Source of the DNA: Actinoallomurus bryophytorum
GTDB lineage: Bacteria > Actinomycetota > Actinomycetes > Streptosporangiales > Streptosporangiaceae
NCBI RefSeq assembly: GCF_006716425.1
Contig: NZ_VFOZ01000001.1
Span: 6,076,001-6,140,000, forward strand
Length of the DNA: 64,000 nt
Direction of reading: 5' to 3'
Positions 33,551-42,463 of the stretch are shown piece by piece (position 1 is the stretch's first letter; each line of letters opens with the position of its first letter). Both the position numbers and the translations under genes were made by a program. Below the pieces are notes generated by a model, which did not search any database, was not told the DNA's origin, and was given only the letters and a program-made list of their open reading frames with translations.

Positions 33551-35299
33551 TCACCCCGGCGTGGCCTGGAAGGCGGTGCCGCGCCACCGGCGAGCCAGGC
33601 GTGAACCGGCCACGAGGTGCCGGCACCTGGTGTCGTGCCAGGCGACCCACCGGCCCGGCTCGCGATCGGTGACCTTCCACCCGGCCGGGTGATCGGGCCA
33701 GGCGGCTGTGGTGGCGCCGGCGTGCCAGGCGGTGACCACGGTGCAGGTCCCGGGGCGTGGACCTGCGGGTGAGAGCCATTCGACGGTCGTCCATCCGACC
33801 CGGTACCGCAGATCGGCGACGGTGCCCCAGCCGAGAGACGGCGATACCTCCACTCCGCGGTCTCTCGTGACCGCCGGCCGGTCATTGGCGGGGCGGTCGA
33901 AGGTGCCTGTCGTCCGGACCAGAAACCCTCCGTTGACGACGAGGAGCACCGCCGCGACACACGTGGGCCACGCGCGGAGCAGGACGACGCACACGCCGAT
34001 CGCGCCCGCGACCAGACCGGCGGTGAGGAGGTCGAGGGAGTGCCGGTTCGCGGTGAGGTAGATGATCTCGGGGAAGTCGAAGCCGACGAAGGTGTCCTCG
34101 TGCAACCGCGGTCCCGCGTAGGCCACGACGGCGAGTGCGGTCCCCGCCATGACTCCGGCGGTGGCCAGGGCCGCGGCGCAGAGCCCGCGCCGGCCGGCTC
34201 GGATGAGGAAGGCCGCCGCGGCGAGTGTCAGCGGAACCGCGACGCAGGCGAGGTAGCGACCGTAGGCATGGTTGCCGACGCGGTGCTCGTCCGGCAGTGC
34301 CGCCGTCGAGGCCAGCGCGATTCCCACAGTGACGGTGACGGCGGCGCCCGCCACAAGCCGCAAGGTCCGGTCGGCACGTGGTGACAGGACCTGCACGAGG
34401 GCCGCCACCAGGCCCAGTCCTGCCAGCCCGTAGGTGGAGGTGGTCAGGTACCAGATCTGGCCGCAGGCGCCTGAGAGCGTGCGGAGCAGCCCGCTGGTGG
34501 AGGTGAGCCGTGACGACAGCACGCCGCTGAGGTCTCTGGCTCCGTGCGGGTACAACGCGTGCAGGAGCAGCGTGTTCAGCCGGTTCGCCCCCGCCCACAT
34601 GGCCACCATGACGGCGGCCGCGAGCGTCGTCACCCGGCGGGGTGTCCACCCGCGGACCAGCAGCAGCAGGAGGACTCCCGCGTGGATGAGAAGGATCACG
34701 ATGCCTCTCGAATGCACCGCGTAGGCGTAGGCGGCGGCGAGGCTCGCGACCGATCCGCTCCGTGAGTGGCCCGCGTCGGCGAACCGGATCAGAGCGAGAA
34801 GCCAGGCCATGACGACGGCGGGCAGGATCGCGTCGGTGAGCGCCCAGGCACCGAAGAACAGATTGGCCGGCAGCGACGCGACGGCGAAGGCGATCGCGGC
34901 GGCCGCGGACGGAGCCAGGTCCAGTCGTCGCAGGATCGCCACGGACAGCGGGAAGACCGTCGCGCCTGTGATCGCCCCGATGCCGGTCACCAGCCGGTAG
35001 ACGGTCTCCGGATCCGCGGTGACCAGGTAGACCGGGCTCAGCAGCAGCGGGTATCCGCCCTGGTAGAACGTCAGGTGCGACAGGTCCCCACCTGGGCGGC
35101 CGGCCAGCCACCGTGCGGCCAGCAGGTAACCGGCCTCATCGGGGTACGCGGCGGGCGCCCGCGCGTGCCAGAACGCCCACACCCGCAGCGTGACCTGGGC
35201 GAGCCACCCCACCGCGACGAGCCACCGAAATCCCGGATGAGGTGCACGGGACGCCGGGACAGGGGCGGTTCGCGGAAGGGCGGGCGTCGTGAGCGTCAT
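33551..35299 (-). CDS. GT-C-type membrane glycosyltransferase-like protein (GT39/ArnT-like)
   Basis: A 582-residue polytopic membrane protein, ATG 35299. About ten to twelve transmembrane helices precede a C-terminal soluble domain of about 100 residues. The first periplasmic loop holds YPDEAGYLL, the Asp-Glu pair typical of GT-C glycosyltransferases that use lipid-linked sugars. It may add a sugar to a cell-envelope polymer or protein. It is divergent from an OmpR two-component system, which may regulate it; the 109-bp gap carries both promoters. Confidence 0.75.
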   Translation of the reverse strand: MTLTTPALPRTAPVPASRAPHPGFRWLVAVGWLAQVTLRVWAFWHARAPAAYPDEAGYLLAARWLAGRPGGDLSHLTFYQGGYPLLLSPVYLVTADPETVYRLVTGIGAITGATVFPLSVAILRRLDLAPSAAAAIAFAVASLPANLFFGAWALTDAILPAVVMAWLLALIRFADAGHSRSGSVASLAAAYAYAVHSRGIVILLIHAGVLLLLLVRGWTPRRVTTLAAAVMVAMWAGANRLNTLLLHALYPHGARDLSGVLSSRLTSTSGLLRTLSGACGQIWYLTTSTYGLAGLGLVAALVQVLSPRADRTLRLVAGAAVTVTVGIALASTAALPDEHRVGNHAYGRYLACVAVPLTLAAAAFLIRAGRRGLCAAALATAGVMAGTALAVVAYAGPRLHEDTFVGFDFPEIIYLTANRHSLDLLTAGLVAGAIGVCVVLLRAWPTCVAAVLLVVNGGFLVRTTGTFDRPANDRPAVTRDRGVEVSPSLGWGTVADLRYRVGWTTVEWLSPAGPRPGTCTVVTAWHAGATTAAWPDHPAGWKVTDREPGRWVAWHDTRCRHLVAGSRLARRWRGTAFQATPG

Positions 35300-35408
35300 G
35301 GCCGGAGATTCCAGCCAATGACCGATAACCCCGCCATTACCGCATCTGGTTACGCTCGCGTTACTCCATCCCGGGCAGACTCTGGCCGCACGCCGCCGAG
35401 GAGGACCG

Positions 35409-36065
35409 TTGCGGGTACTGATCGCCGAGGACGAACGCATGCTCGCGGACTCGATCGCCGAAGGCCTACGAGCCGAGGCGCTGGCCGTCGACATCGCCTA
35501 CGACGGCGGCGCGGCCCTGGAGCGGCTGGGCGTGAACGACTATGACGTTCTCATCCTCGACCGCGACCTGCCGGTCGTACACGGCGACGAGGTGTGCACG
35601 GCGGTGGCCGGCTCCCGTGCCCTGGTGCGGGTACTGATGCTCACCGCCGCCGGCGACGTGCGCTCACGCGTGTCCGGGCTCACCCTTGGCGCGGACGACT
35701 ACCTGGTCAAGCCGTTCGCCTTCGAGGAGCTCCTCGCGCGTGTGCACGCCCTGAGCCGTCGCGCCCGGCCCGCCGAACCGCCCAGGCTGGAGCGGGCGGG
35801 CGTGCTGCTCGACCGTGCTCACCGGCAGGTCTTCCGGGGCGGCCGCTACGTACCACTGGCGCGCAAGGAGTTCGCGCTGCTCGCCGAGTTGCTCCGCGCG
35901 GACGGCGCGGTGGTCTCCACCGAAGAGCTCCTGGAGAAGGTGTGGGACGAGCACACTGACCCGTTCACGAACACGGTCCGTGTAACGATCATGAAGTTAC
36001 GGCGCAAGCTCGGTGACCCCCCGGTCATCGAAACCGTTCCGGGAGTGGGGTACCAGATACCGTGA
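35409..36065 (+). CDS. OmpR-family response regulator
   Basis: A 218-residue regulator starting at TTG 35409 with GAGGAGG just upstream. The receiver domain has AEDERML, the phospho-acceptor in LILDRDLP (Asp-Arg-Asp) and YLVKPFAFEELLARV. The C-terminal winged helix reads LARKEFALLAELLR, NTVRVTIMKLRRKLG and VIETVPGVGYQIP. The stop overlaps the kinase start (GTGA). Confidence 0.94.
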   Translation: MRVLIAEDERMLADSIAEGLRAEALAVDIAYDGGAALERLGVNDYDVLILDRDLPVVHGDEVCTAVAGSRALVRVLMLTAAGDVRSRVSGLTLGADDYLVKPFAFEELLARVHALSRRARPAEPPRLERAGVLLDRAHRQVFRGGRYVPLARKEFALLAELLRADGAVVSTEELLEKVWDEHTDPFTNTVRVTIMKLRRKLGDPPVIETVPGVGYQIP

Positions 36066-37189
36066 AGCCGACCATCCGCATGCGATTTGCGCTGGTCTGT
36101 GGCTGTATCTCCCTGCTGAGCGGAGCCGTGGTGCTGACCATCGCCTATCTCCTGGTGCGCAGCCACATGCACGACCAGGTGCGCGCCCTGGCGCGAGGGT
36201 CGGCCGACGCCTTCAACCCTCCGTACCAGGCGGCGGCCGAGAACGCCTCCCGTGTCGTACGCCGCTCCGGCAACGCCACCATGGGCTCGCTGCTGACCCG
36301 GGGAGCGACCGTCGTCGCGCTATTCGGCTGCGCGGCCGTCGGGTTGGGCTGGCTGGCGGCCCCCTGGGCACTGCGGTCGCTTCAGCGGATGACCGCGACG
36401 GCCCGGCAGGTCGCACAGAGCCATGACCTCACCGAACGCATCGGCTACGTCGGCCCGCGTGAGCAGGTCCACGAACTCGCCGACATCTTCGACACCATGA
36501 TCGGCCGCCTGGCGCGTGCGTACGGCGTCCAGCGGCGCTTCATCGCCAACGCCTCCCACGAGCTGCGCACCCCCCTTGCCATCAACCGGACCCTGGTCGA
36601 TGTCGCGATCCGCCGCCCGGACGCGACCGAGGAGATGAGACGTCTCGGCGAGTCCCTCCTGGTCGTCAACACCCGGCACGAACGGCTCATCGACGGTCTA
36701 CTCGCTCTCGCCGAAGGCGAACAGACCGTGCTCGACAAGCGCCCGCTCGACCTGACCGACGTGGTCGAGCACGTCCTCGACCTGATCGCCGAGGAGGCCG
36801 GGGAACGAACCGTGACCGTACACCGCCTGCTGGACGCGGCACCGACCGCAGGAGACGCGGTCCTGCTGGAACGCACGGTGCAGAACCTCGTGGAGAACGC
36901 CATCCGGCACAACCGGCCCGGCGGTGAGGTCTGGGTCACCAGCCGGCAGCGCGACGGGCGGGTCGAGCTGCTCGTGGCCAACACAGGGCTGGTCGTTCCG
37001 CAGTACGAGGCCGAGACGATCTTCGAGCCGTTCCGGCGGCTGCACGCGGACCGGCCGCGATCCGACCGCGGCAGTGGTCTCGGGCTGTCGATCGTCCGCG
37101 CCATCGTCGACGCACACGAGGGCACGGTCAGCGCCCGGCCCCGGGAGGAAGGCGGCCTCACCATGGTCGTAGAACTCCCGGCCGCGTGA
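36062..37189 (+). CDS. HAMP-containing sensor histidine kinase
   Basis: A 375-residue kinase starting at GTG 36062. Two transmembrane helices (about 10-32 and 82-104) enclose a short extracellular loop of about 50 residues; a HAMP domain follows (about 105-155). The HisKA box is FIANASHELRTPL with the phospho-His, and HATPase_c has LVENAIRH, FEPFRRLHAD and GSGLGLSIV. It pairs with the preceding OmpR regulator. Confidence 0.94.
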   Translation: MKPTIRMRFALVCGCISLLSGAVVLTIAYLLVRSHMHDQVRALARGSADAFNPPYQAAAENASRVVRRSGNATMGSLLTRGATVVALFGCAAVGLGWLAAPWALRSLQRMTATARQVAQSHDLTERIGYVGPREQVHELADIFDTMIGRLARAYGVQRRFIANASHELRTPLAINRTLVDVAIRRPDATEEMRRLGESLLVVNTRHERLIDGLLALAEGEQTVLDKRPLDLTDVVEHVLDLIAEEAGERTVTVHRLLDAAPTAGDAVLLERTVQNLVENAIRHNRPGGEVWVTSRQRDGRVELLVANTGLVVPQYEAETIFEPFRRLHADRPRSDRGSGLGLSIVRAIVDAHEGTVSARPREEGGLTMVVELPAA

Positions 37190-37219
37190 GACGGGCCACG
37201 CTCTACCCCGGTGACCCGG

Positions 37220-37855
37220 CTATACGGCGATGAGCAGGGTGGTGGCGCCCGCGGCGATGAGCGCCGCCGCCCACAGCCGGTCCAGGTTGAACCACGCTCG
37301 TCGCAGGATGGTCAGGCCCACCACCTCGTAGACGACGACGGCGATCACGCCCGCGACCGCGAGCATCGCCATCGTGTGCACGAGGGTCACGAAGATCGCG
37401 GCCGACACCGCGTCGCCGGCGCCTCCGGTCATCCCGTGGGCGTGAGAGCCCGTGACCGACCCGTGGGTCAGGATCGGCAGCAGCATCAGGCCCGCGCCGT
37501 GTGCCGAGGACATCAGGAACGACCACCCGGCGAGCTGCCACAGCGTCAGCCGCATGCCCACCCAGCGGAAGTGCCGGGTGGACAGCAGCCGCCACAGGCC
37601 GAAGCCGACGAGCACGATGCCGCCCGCGATCGAGACCACCCGCGAGGTCAGCACCGACCCGGTCAGGGTCACGACCACCGCGACGAGGAACACCGACGCG
37701 GCGTGCCCGGCCGCGATCGCCGGCAGTGACTGGAGTACGAGCGCCCGCGACCGCTCCTGCAGGCCACGGGCGACCGCGAACAGCCAGCCCATCCCGGGAT
37801 TCAGGCCGTGGAAGGCTCCCAGTGCCACGAGTGCGATCAGCGAGCCGTCCTTCAT
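37220..37855 (-). CDS. Multi-pass membrane protein, partner of SBP56 gene
   Basis: A 211-residue protein with about six transmembrane helices, ATG 37855, 13 bp after the stop of the SBP56-type gene and so in one operon. The first helix carries LGAFHGLNPGMGWLFA; a second conserved patch is SSAHGAGLMLLP. The His-Gly-Asn-Pro pattern and a later His-rich loop (GSVTGSHAHGMTGG) recall the NicO/UreH/HupE group of metal-ion transport proteins. Metal delivery to the SBP56 enzyme is an attractive but unproven reading. Confidence 0.7.
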   Translation of the reverse strand: MKDGSLIALVALGAFHGLNPGMGWLFAVARGLQERSRALVLQSLPAIAAGHAASVFLVAVVVTLTGSVLTSRVVSIAGGIVLVGFGLWRLLSTRHFRWVGMRLTLWQLAGWSFLMSSAHGAGLMLLPILTHGSVTGSHAHGMTGGAGDAVSAAIFVTLVHTMAMLAVAGVIAVVVYEVVGLTILRRAWFNLDRLWAAALIAAGATTLLIAV

Positions 37856-37868
37856 CGGCGGGCCCGTC

Positions 37869-39266
37869 TCACGGATAGCAGTACGAGTCGGAGGACGCGT
37901 CGCCGCCCTGGAGACGGGTCTGGTGCACACGGAGCCCGCGGAAGTCGTCGCCGCTGGGGAAGAACCGCGTGTCGAAGGTGAACTCCTGTCCCGAGTCGAC
38001 CTTGGCCATCCACGCCCCGACACCGTCGGGGTAGAACTGGTCGTCCCAGGCCCCGTACAGGGAGTTCGTGACGTACACGCGCTCGCCGTCGCGGCTGACC
38101 TCGACCATCTGCGGCCCGCCGGCGAGCGGCTCGTCCGGCGCGGAGGGGTGCGGCGTACGGTTCACGATCCCGCCGATGCGTACGGACCCGGCCTCCACCG
38201 GATTGAACGGGTCGGTCACGTCGTAGCGCTTCAGCTCACCCGTGCCCCAGCACGAGACGTACAGGAAACGGTCGTCCACCGAAAGGTCGATGTCGGTGAC
38301 CAGCGGCGGTACGGCCCCGAATGGCGCGATCACCGGCGGCAGGTCCTCCGCGGCGGCGGGCTCGGCCGGGATCGTGATGACCTCGCGGACCCTGAACGAC
38401 CCGTCCTCGCGGTACCAGACCCACACCGAGGCGGACAGGTCCTCGACGCTGACCACCACGCCGACGAAGCCGTACGTCTTGGTCGGGTCGTGCGCGGGCC
38501 GCAGCTCCAGCACCATCTGGTGTTCGTCGCCCAGGTCGACACGCTGCAGGTGGCGGCGTTTGCGCAGGTCCCAGAAGTGCAACGCGTGACCGTACGCGCG
38601 GCCGAGCAGCAGGTCGGCGTCGACCCCGTCCTCGATCATCGACGGGGTGCCCCACTCGGAGGTGACCACCACGTCGTGGGCGATGTGCCACCAGACGTCG
38701 TACGCGAGGTACTGCGGTCCGCGGTCGACCTCCCAGCGGCCGAGCACCTCGAAGGAGTTGTGGTCGAGCAGCGCGATCCCGCCCGGACCTTCGTCGCCGT
38801 TCGCCCCGCCGAGCGCGGAGACGTACAGCCCCTCGGGCCCGCAGTGCACGGTGTGCGGCCGGGAGTAGCCCGCGTGCTTGGCCAGCTCCTCCGGCTCGAG
38901 GATCTTCTTGATGGCGGGTTTGACCGGGTCGTCCTTGACGTCGATGACGTACACGCGCGACGAGCGCAGTCCCGGCACGACCAGGTAGCGGCGTTCGATG
39001 TGCGGATGCGGGGCGTACGGGCAGAGTGCGCTGCTACAGGCGTTCCACCCGAAATGATGGAGTTCGTCGCCCTTGTAGGGAACGTCGGTCCAGCCGACGA
39101 CGGAACCATAGGAGCCCGACGCCGGGTCGACGTCGAGCACCGCGATGGCGTCGGGCTTGTCGGCCGCCCGGTCGAAGGCGGCGACGTACGCGAGAGATTC
39201 CGGCGGCGCGCTCGCGGCGTCACGAGGAGAGGGGTAGAAGGTCGGGTCGGGCTTCCAGAGGGCCAC
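37869..39266 (-). CDS. Selenium-binding protein / methanethiol oxidase (SBP56 family)
   Basis: A 465-residue beta-propeller protein starting at GTG 39266 with GGAAGGAG 6 bases upstream. Family hallmarks are YKGDELHHFGWNACSSALC (family consensus HHxGWNxCSSC), PHTVHCGPEGLYVSALG, DYKP-like strands and LYVSCWGTGELKRYDV. SBP56 proteins include bacterial methanethiol oxidase (MtoX), which turns methanethiol into formaldehyde, H2S and H2O2 using copper. The second Cys of the usual CSSC reads CSSALC here. It is translated upstream of a membrane protein and divergent from an E1-alpha gene. Confidence 0.88.
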   Translation of the reverse strand: MALWKPDPTFYPSPRDAASAPPESLAYVAAFDRAADKPDAIAVLDVDPASGSYGSVVGWTDVPYKGDELHHFGWNACSSALCPYAPHPHIERRYLVVPGLRSSRVYVIDVKDDPVKPAIKKILEPEELAKHAGYSRPHTVHCGPEGLYVSALGGANGDEGPGGIALLDHNSFEVLGRWEVDRGPQYLAYDVWWHIAHDVVVTSEWGTPSMIEDGVDADLLLGRAYGHALHFWDLRKRRHLQRVDLGDEHQMVLELRPAHDPTKTYGFVGVVVSVEDLSASVWVWYREDGSFRVREVITIPAEPAAAEDLPPVIAPFGAVPPLVTDIDLSVDDRFLYVSCWGTGELKRYDVTDPFNPVEAGSVRIGGIVNRTPHPSAPDEPLAGGPQMVEVSRDGERVYVTNSLYGAWDDQFYPDGVGAWMAKVDSGQEFTFDTRFFPSGDDFRGLRVHQTRLQGGDASSDSYCYP

Positions 39267-39468
39267 GCCACACTCCTTCCCGCAGCGGCATCGGCTCGTC
39301 TGCCGCAGGACCAGGGCCGCCGTTCATCGTGTCTCAGATTCCCTAGCCGTTCAATGGAGAATTTACGAGGACGCCCGAACAACTGTCAGATCCGGACAGT
39401 GACGGGCTACGCCGGTTTGTACCCGGCCGCATGCCGGGCGTAGCAGGCGACTGGCAAAATCAGTCCGC

Positions 39469-40527
39469 GTGACCGAACTCGTGCAGCTGCTCAGTCCCGA
39501 GGGCGAAAGACTCGAACACCCCGCCTACCCGCTCGAGATCACCGGAGAGCAGGTCCAGGGACTGTTCCGCGACATGTCGCTCGCCCGGCGGCTCGACACG
39601 GAGGCGATGGCGCTGCAGCGGCAGGGTGAGCTGGGGTTGTGGGCGCCGCTGCTCGGTCAGGAGGCCGCGCAGGTCGGCGCCGCCCGTGCGCTGGCCCCCG
39701 AGGACTACGTCTTCCCCAGCTACCGCGAGCACGCCATCGCCTTGGCCCGTGGCATCACGGTGACCGACCTGCTGAAGCTCTGGCGGGGTACCGACCACGG
39801 CGGCTGGGACGCGGACAAGGTCCGGATGGCCGGCTACGCGATCGTGCTGGGCGTGCAGACGCTGCACGCGGTCGGGTACGCCATGGGCGTCCAGCGCGAC
39901 GGAGCGGCCGAGGCCGTACTCGCCTGCTTCGGCGACGGCGCGAGCAGCCAGGGCGACGTCAACGAGGCTTTCGTGTGGGCGGGCGCGCAGAACGCTCCCG
40001 TCGTCTTCCTCTGCCAGAACAACCAGTTCGCGATCTCCGCGCCGGCCGAGACCCAGTCACGGGTGCCGCTCTACCAGCGCGCGTCCGGCTTCGGCTTCCC
40101 CGGTGTGCGCGTCGACGGCAACGACGTGCTCGCCTGCCTGGCGGTCACGCGCGCCGCGCTCGACCGCGCGCGCGACGGCGAGGGGCCGATGATGATCGAG
40201 GCCTTCACCTACCGGATGGGCGCGCACACGAGCTCGGACGACCCGACCCGCTACCGGGCGAGCGCCGAGCTGGAGGCGTGGCGGATGAAGGACCCGATCG
40301 AACGCGTCCGCGCGTACCTCACCAAGAACGAGCTGGCCGACGACGCCTTCTTCGAGCTGGTGGACGCCGAGGCCGACGAGCTGGGCCGTCAGGTACGCGC
40401 CGACTGCCGCGCGCTGCCGGACCCGAGGCCAGAGGCGATCTACGAGCACGTGTACGCCGGCGTGCACGAGCAGCTCGAAGAGGAGCGCGCCGCCTTCACC
40501 TCCTACCTGGAGAGCTTCACCGACTGA
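39469..40527 (+). CDS. Thiamine-diphosphate 2-oxoacid dehydrogenase E1 alpha subunit (pyruvate or branched-chain type)
   Basis: A 352-residue E1 alpha protein starting at GTG 39469. The ThDP/Mg motif runs from CFGDGASSQGDVNEAF to CQNNQFAIS (GDG...NN). Other markers are QGELGLWAPLLGQEAAQVG, FPSYREHAIAL and YRMGAHTSSDDPTRYR with phosphorylation-loop-like residues. In a working complex this subunit pairs with an E1 beta and E2/E3; none of those genes follow here, which is unusual. Downstream lies a decayed TetR gene on the opposite strand, overlapping the last 25 bp. Confidence 0.92.
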   Translation: MTELVQLLSPEGERLEHPAYPLEITGEQVQGLFRDMSLARRLDTEAMALQRQGELGLWAPLLGQEAAQVGAARALAPEDYVFPSYREHAIALARGITVTDLLKLWRGTDHGGWDADKVRMAGYAIVLGVQTLHAVGYAMGVQRDGAAEAVLACFGDGASSQGDVNEAFVWAGAQNAPVVFLCQNNQFAISAPAETQSRVPLYQRASGFGFPGVRVDGNDVLACLAVTRAALDRARDGEGPMMIEAFTYRMGAHTSSDDPTRYRASAELEAWRMKDPIERVRAYLTKNELADDAFFELVDAEADELGRQVRADCRALPDPRPEAIYEHVYAGVHEQLEEERAAFTSYLESFTD

Positions 40528-40912
40528 CGGCCGCGCACCAGCGGCAGGTACACCATGGTCGACGATCTCGACGAGGACGCTGTCGGGAACACTGGCGATC
40601 CCGCGCGTGAGGTACTCATGGCGCAGCAGGGTCATGGCGACCGTGGCGACCCGCGGGTGGAGGGCTTCGGGCTCGACCTCGCCCCGGGCCACGGCGCGTC
40701 CGAGAACGGTGAGCCACATGCCGGACCCGCTGTCGATGGCCTGCTCGTTCAGCTGCGCGAGCAGTTCCGGCTCGTCGCCGATGCTCGAGAGCAGGCCGCG
40801 GAGGATCTCCCCGGCCGGTGAGGCCAGGTCGCGGTTGATCCGGCGCAGCAGCGTGGGCGTCGTCGCGCAGCTCGCCGGTGTCGGGGATCCGCAGCTCGGC
40901 TTCGGCCAGCCT
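40503..40912 (-). pseudogene. Remnant of a TetR-family regulator (C-terminal domain only, frameshifted)
   Basis: Reading this strand gives the C-terminal TetR domain in three frames. LAEAELRIPDTGELRDD (about 40912-40862), then LLRRINRDLASPAGEIL through LVEIVD (about 40855-40558), then MVYLPLVRGRQ to a TAG at 40503-40505. One extra base at 40557 explains the last shift. The helix-turn-helix half is missing; the frame ahead of LAEAEL meets a stop. So the gene lost its 5' part and gathered at least two frameshifts. It overlaps the 3' end of the E1-alpha gene. Confidence 0.8.
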
Positions 40913-40969
40913 TCACCGAACGAGCGGCCTTCCTGAGCGGCGTGTCGCACCCCGCGCCGTGGCGAGGCG

Positions 40970-41563
40970 ATGGCGGAGCTCCCGAGACACTTCAACGACT
41001 TCCTCGGCAAGGCCGCCGCGCTCGCCCGCGAGCGGTTCGGCGGGAGGATCAGCTACGCCTCGCTGCCGTTCGAGGGTGTCGACTGGGAGCCGTTCGACCT
41101 CGTCTCGACCGACGCCGGCTACCGGTCGACCGAGGACGCCGACCAGTACCGCGAAGGCGTCCGTGCGCTCGCCGTACACGGAAAGCCGGTCGCGATCACC
41201 GAGTTCGGGTGCACGACGCACCGCGGGGCGGCCCGCAAGGGCGGTCACGGCGTGATGATCGTCGAGTGGGACGGCGCCACACCGGTCCGGCTGAACGGCG
41301 ACCACACCCGTGACGAGCACGAACAGGTCGCGTACCTGCGCGAGCAGCTTGAGATCTTCGACACCGAGGGCGTCGACGCCGCGTTCGTCTACACCTTCGC
41401 CAACTTCCACTTGCCGCATCGCGACGACCCTCGCGAAGATCTGGACATGGCCAGTGCGGGCGTGGTCAAGGTGCTGGAGGGCCGCCGGGGCCACACCTAC
41501 CCCGACATGCCATGGGAGCCCAAGGCCGCTTTCACCGCACTCGCCGACTACTACCGCGAGTGA
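40970..41563 (+). pseudogene. 5'-truncated TIM-barrel glycosidase-like gene (family often labelled abortive infection protein)
   Basis: A 197-codon frame from ATG 40970. The text matches my memory of the C-terminal half of a roughly 370-residue actinobacterial family: FGGRISYASLPFEGVDW, KPVAITEFGCTTHRGAA, DAAFVYTFANFHLPHR and GHTYPDMPWEPKAAF. ITEFG resembles the nucleophile strand of clan-A glycosidases. The N-terminal half of the barrel is absent, and the 5' end abuts the truncated TetR gene on the other strand, so one deletion may have removed both 5' ends. It may still be expressed as a fragment, but a half barrel should not be active. Confidence 0.6.
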
Positions 41564-41749
41564 GGCCGTGCGCCGCCCGGGGTGCCGGAATGACGCCCCG
41601 GACCGCCCTGATCGACGTTGTCCGTGAGGTTTCAGCGACCCTGAGTGGACGTATATGGGGGTCCGTTGCCTAGGATGTGCTTTCCTCGACATTCGCGGTG
41701 GCCGGACGGGCCGAGCACGGTCCTGAGCCCCGCTTCCGGAGGAGGATCG

Positions 41750-41983
41750 GTGAGCACTCCGAAAACGCGAGACAACCTCGATCTGGCCGCGACCGCACGC
41801 GAGGTGGCGGACCGAGCACCGGCCGGATCGTTCGAGAAGGCCGTCGCCGGTTCGGTCGCCGTCACGTGCGCGACGACCCGAACCCTCGATGAGGCCAGAG
41901 ACGTCCTGCGCGGCGTCGTCCCGGTGGAGGTACGCCGGCCGGCGATCGAGTTCCTTGACCGTCTCGCGGTGGACAACCCGTAG
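41750..41983 (+). CDS. Small hypothetical protein
   Basis: A 77-residue protein starting at GTG 41750, with GGAGGAGG closely upstream. It is charged and helical (RDNLDLAATAREVADRA, TLDEARDVLRGVVP, PAIEFLDRLAV) and has no membrane segment or signal. I recognise no family. It lies 48 bp before a GroES-like gene and may share its transcript. Confidence 0.6.
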   Translation: MSTPKTRDNLDLAATAREVADRAPAGSFEKAVAGSVAVTCATTRTLDEARDVLRGVVPVEVRRPAIEFLDRLAVDNP

Positions 41984-42031
41984 TCCACCGCGCCGAACCC
42001 CAAGTGTCCGGCACAAAGTAGACTCCGCCTC

Positions 42032-42349
42032 GTGGCCGAGGCGAAGTTCGAAATTCAGATGCTGGCCGACCGGGTCATGGTGCGCCCCGACAAGGAGGGG
42101 GAGCGCCGCAGCACCGGAGGCATCGTCATTCCCGCGACGGCCGAGCTGGCGAACCGGCTCGTCTGGGGCGAGGTTTGTGGCGTGGGCCATCACGTGCGCT
42201 CGGTCAAGGTCGGCGACAAGGTCCTGTTCAAGGACGAGGACCAGTTCGAGGTCGAGGTCCAGGGCGCGATGTACTTCGTGATGCGCGAACGCGACCTCCA
42301 CGCCGTCGCCAGCGAACGCCCCGAGTACGGCACCGGCCTCTACCTGTAG
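42032..42349 (+). CDS. GroES-like co-chaperonin (Cpn10 family), orphan
   Basis: A 105-residue protein starting at GTG 42032. The Cpn10 beta-barrel is shown by MLADRVMVRPDKEGERRSTG, GGIVIPATA (mobile-loop side), KVGDKVLFKDEDQFEV and MRERDLHAV. The region that should be the dome loop is short, and a 13-residue extension (ASERPEYGTGLYL) follows the usual end. No groEL is adjacent, whereas the standard groES is next to groEL1. It may be a divergent paralogue that modifies chaperonin action or works alone. Confidence 0.85.
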   Translation: MAEAKFEIQMLADRVMVRPDKEGERRSTGGIVIPATAELANRLVWGEVCGVGHHVRSVKVGDKVLFKDEDQFEVEVQGAMYFVMRERDLHAVASERPEYGTGLYL

Positions 42350-42463
42350 CGGTCCTTCCTTTCCCATCCCCTTCGGGGCCGTAAGACTGCCGTGTGCCGT
42401 TTTTTCCGGCGGGTATGAGCGGTACGGGCGCAGTCAGCGGGGACGGGTGACGGGAGGGCCGTA

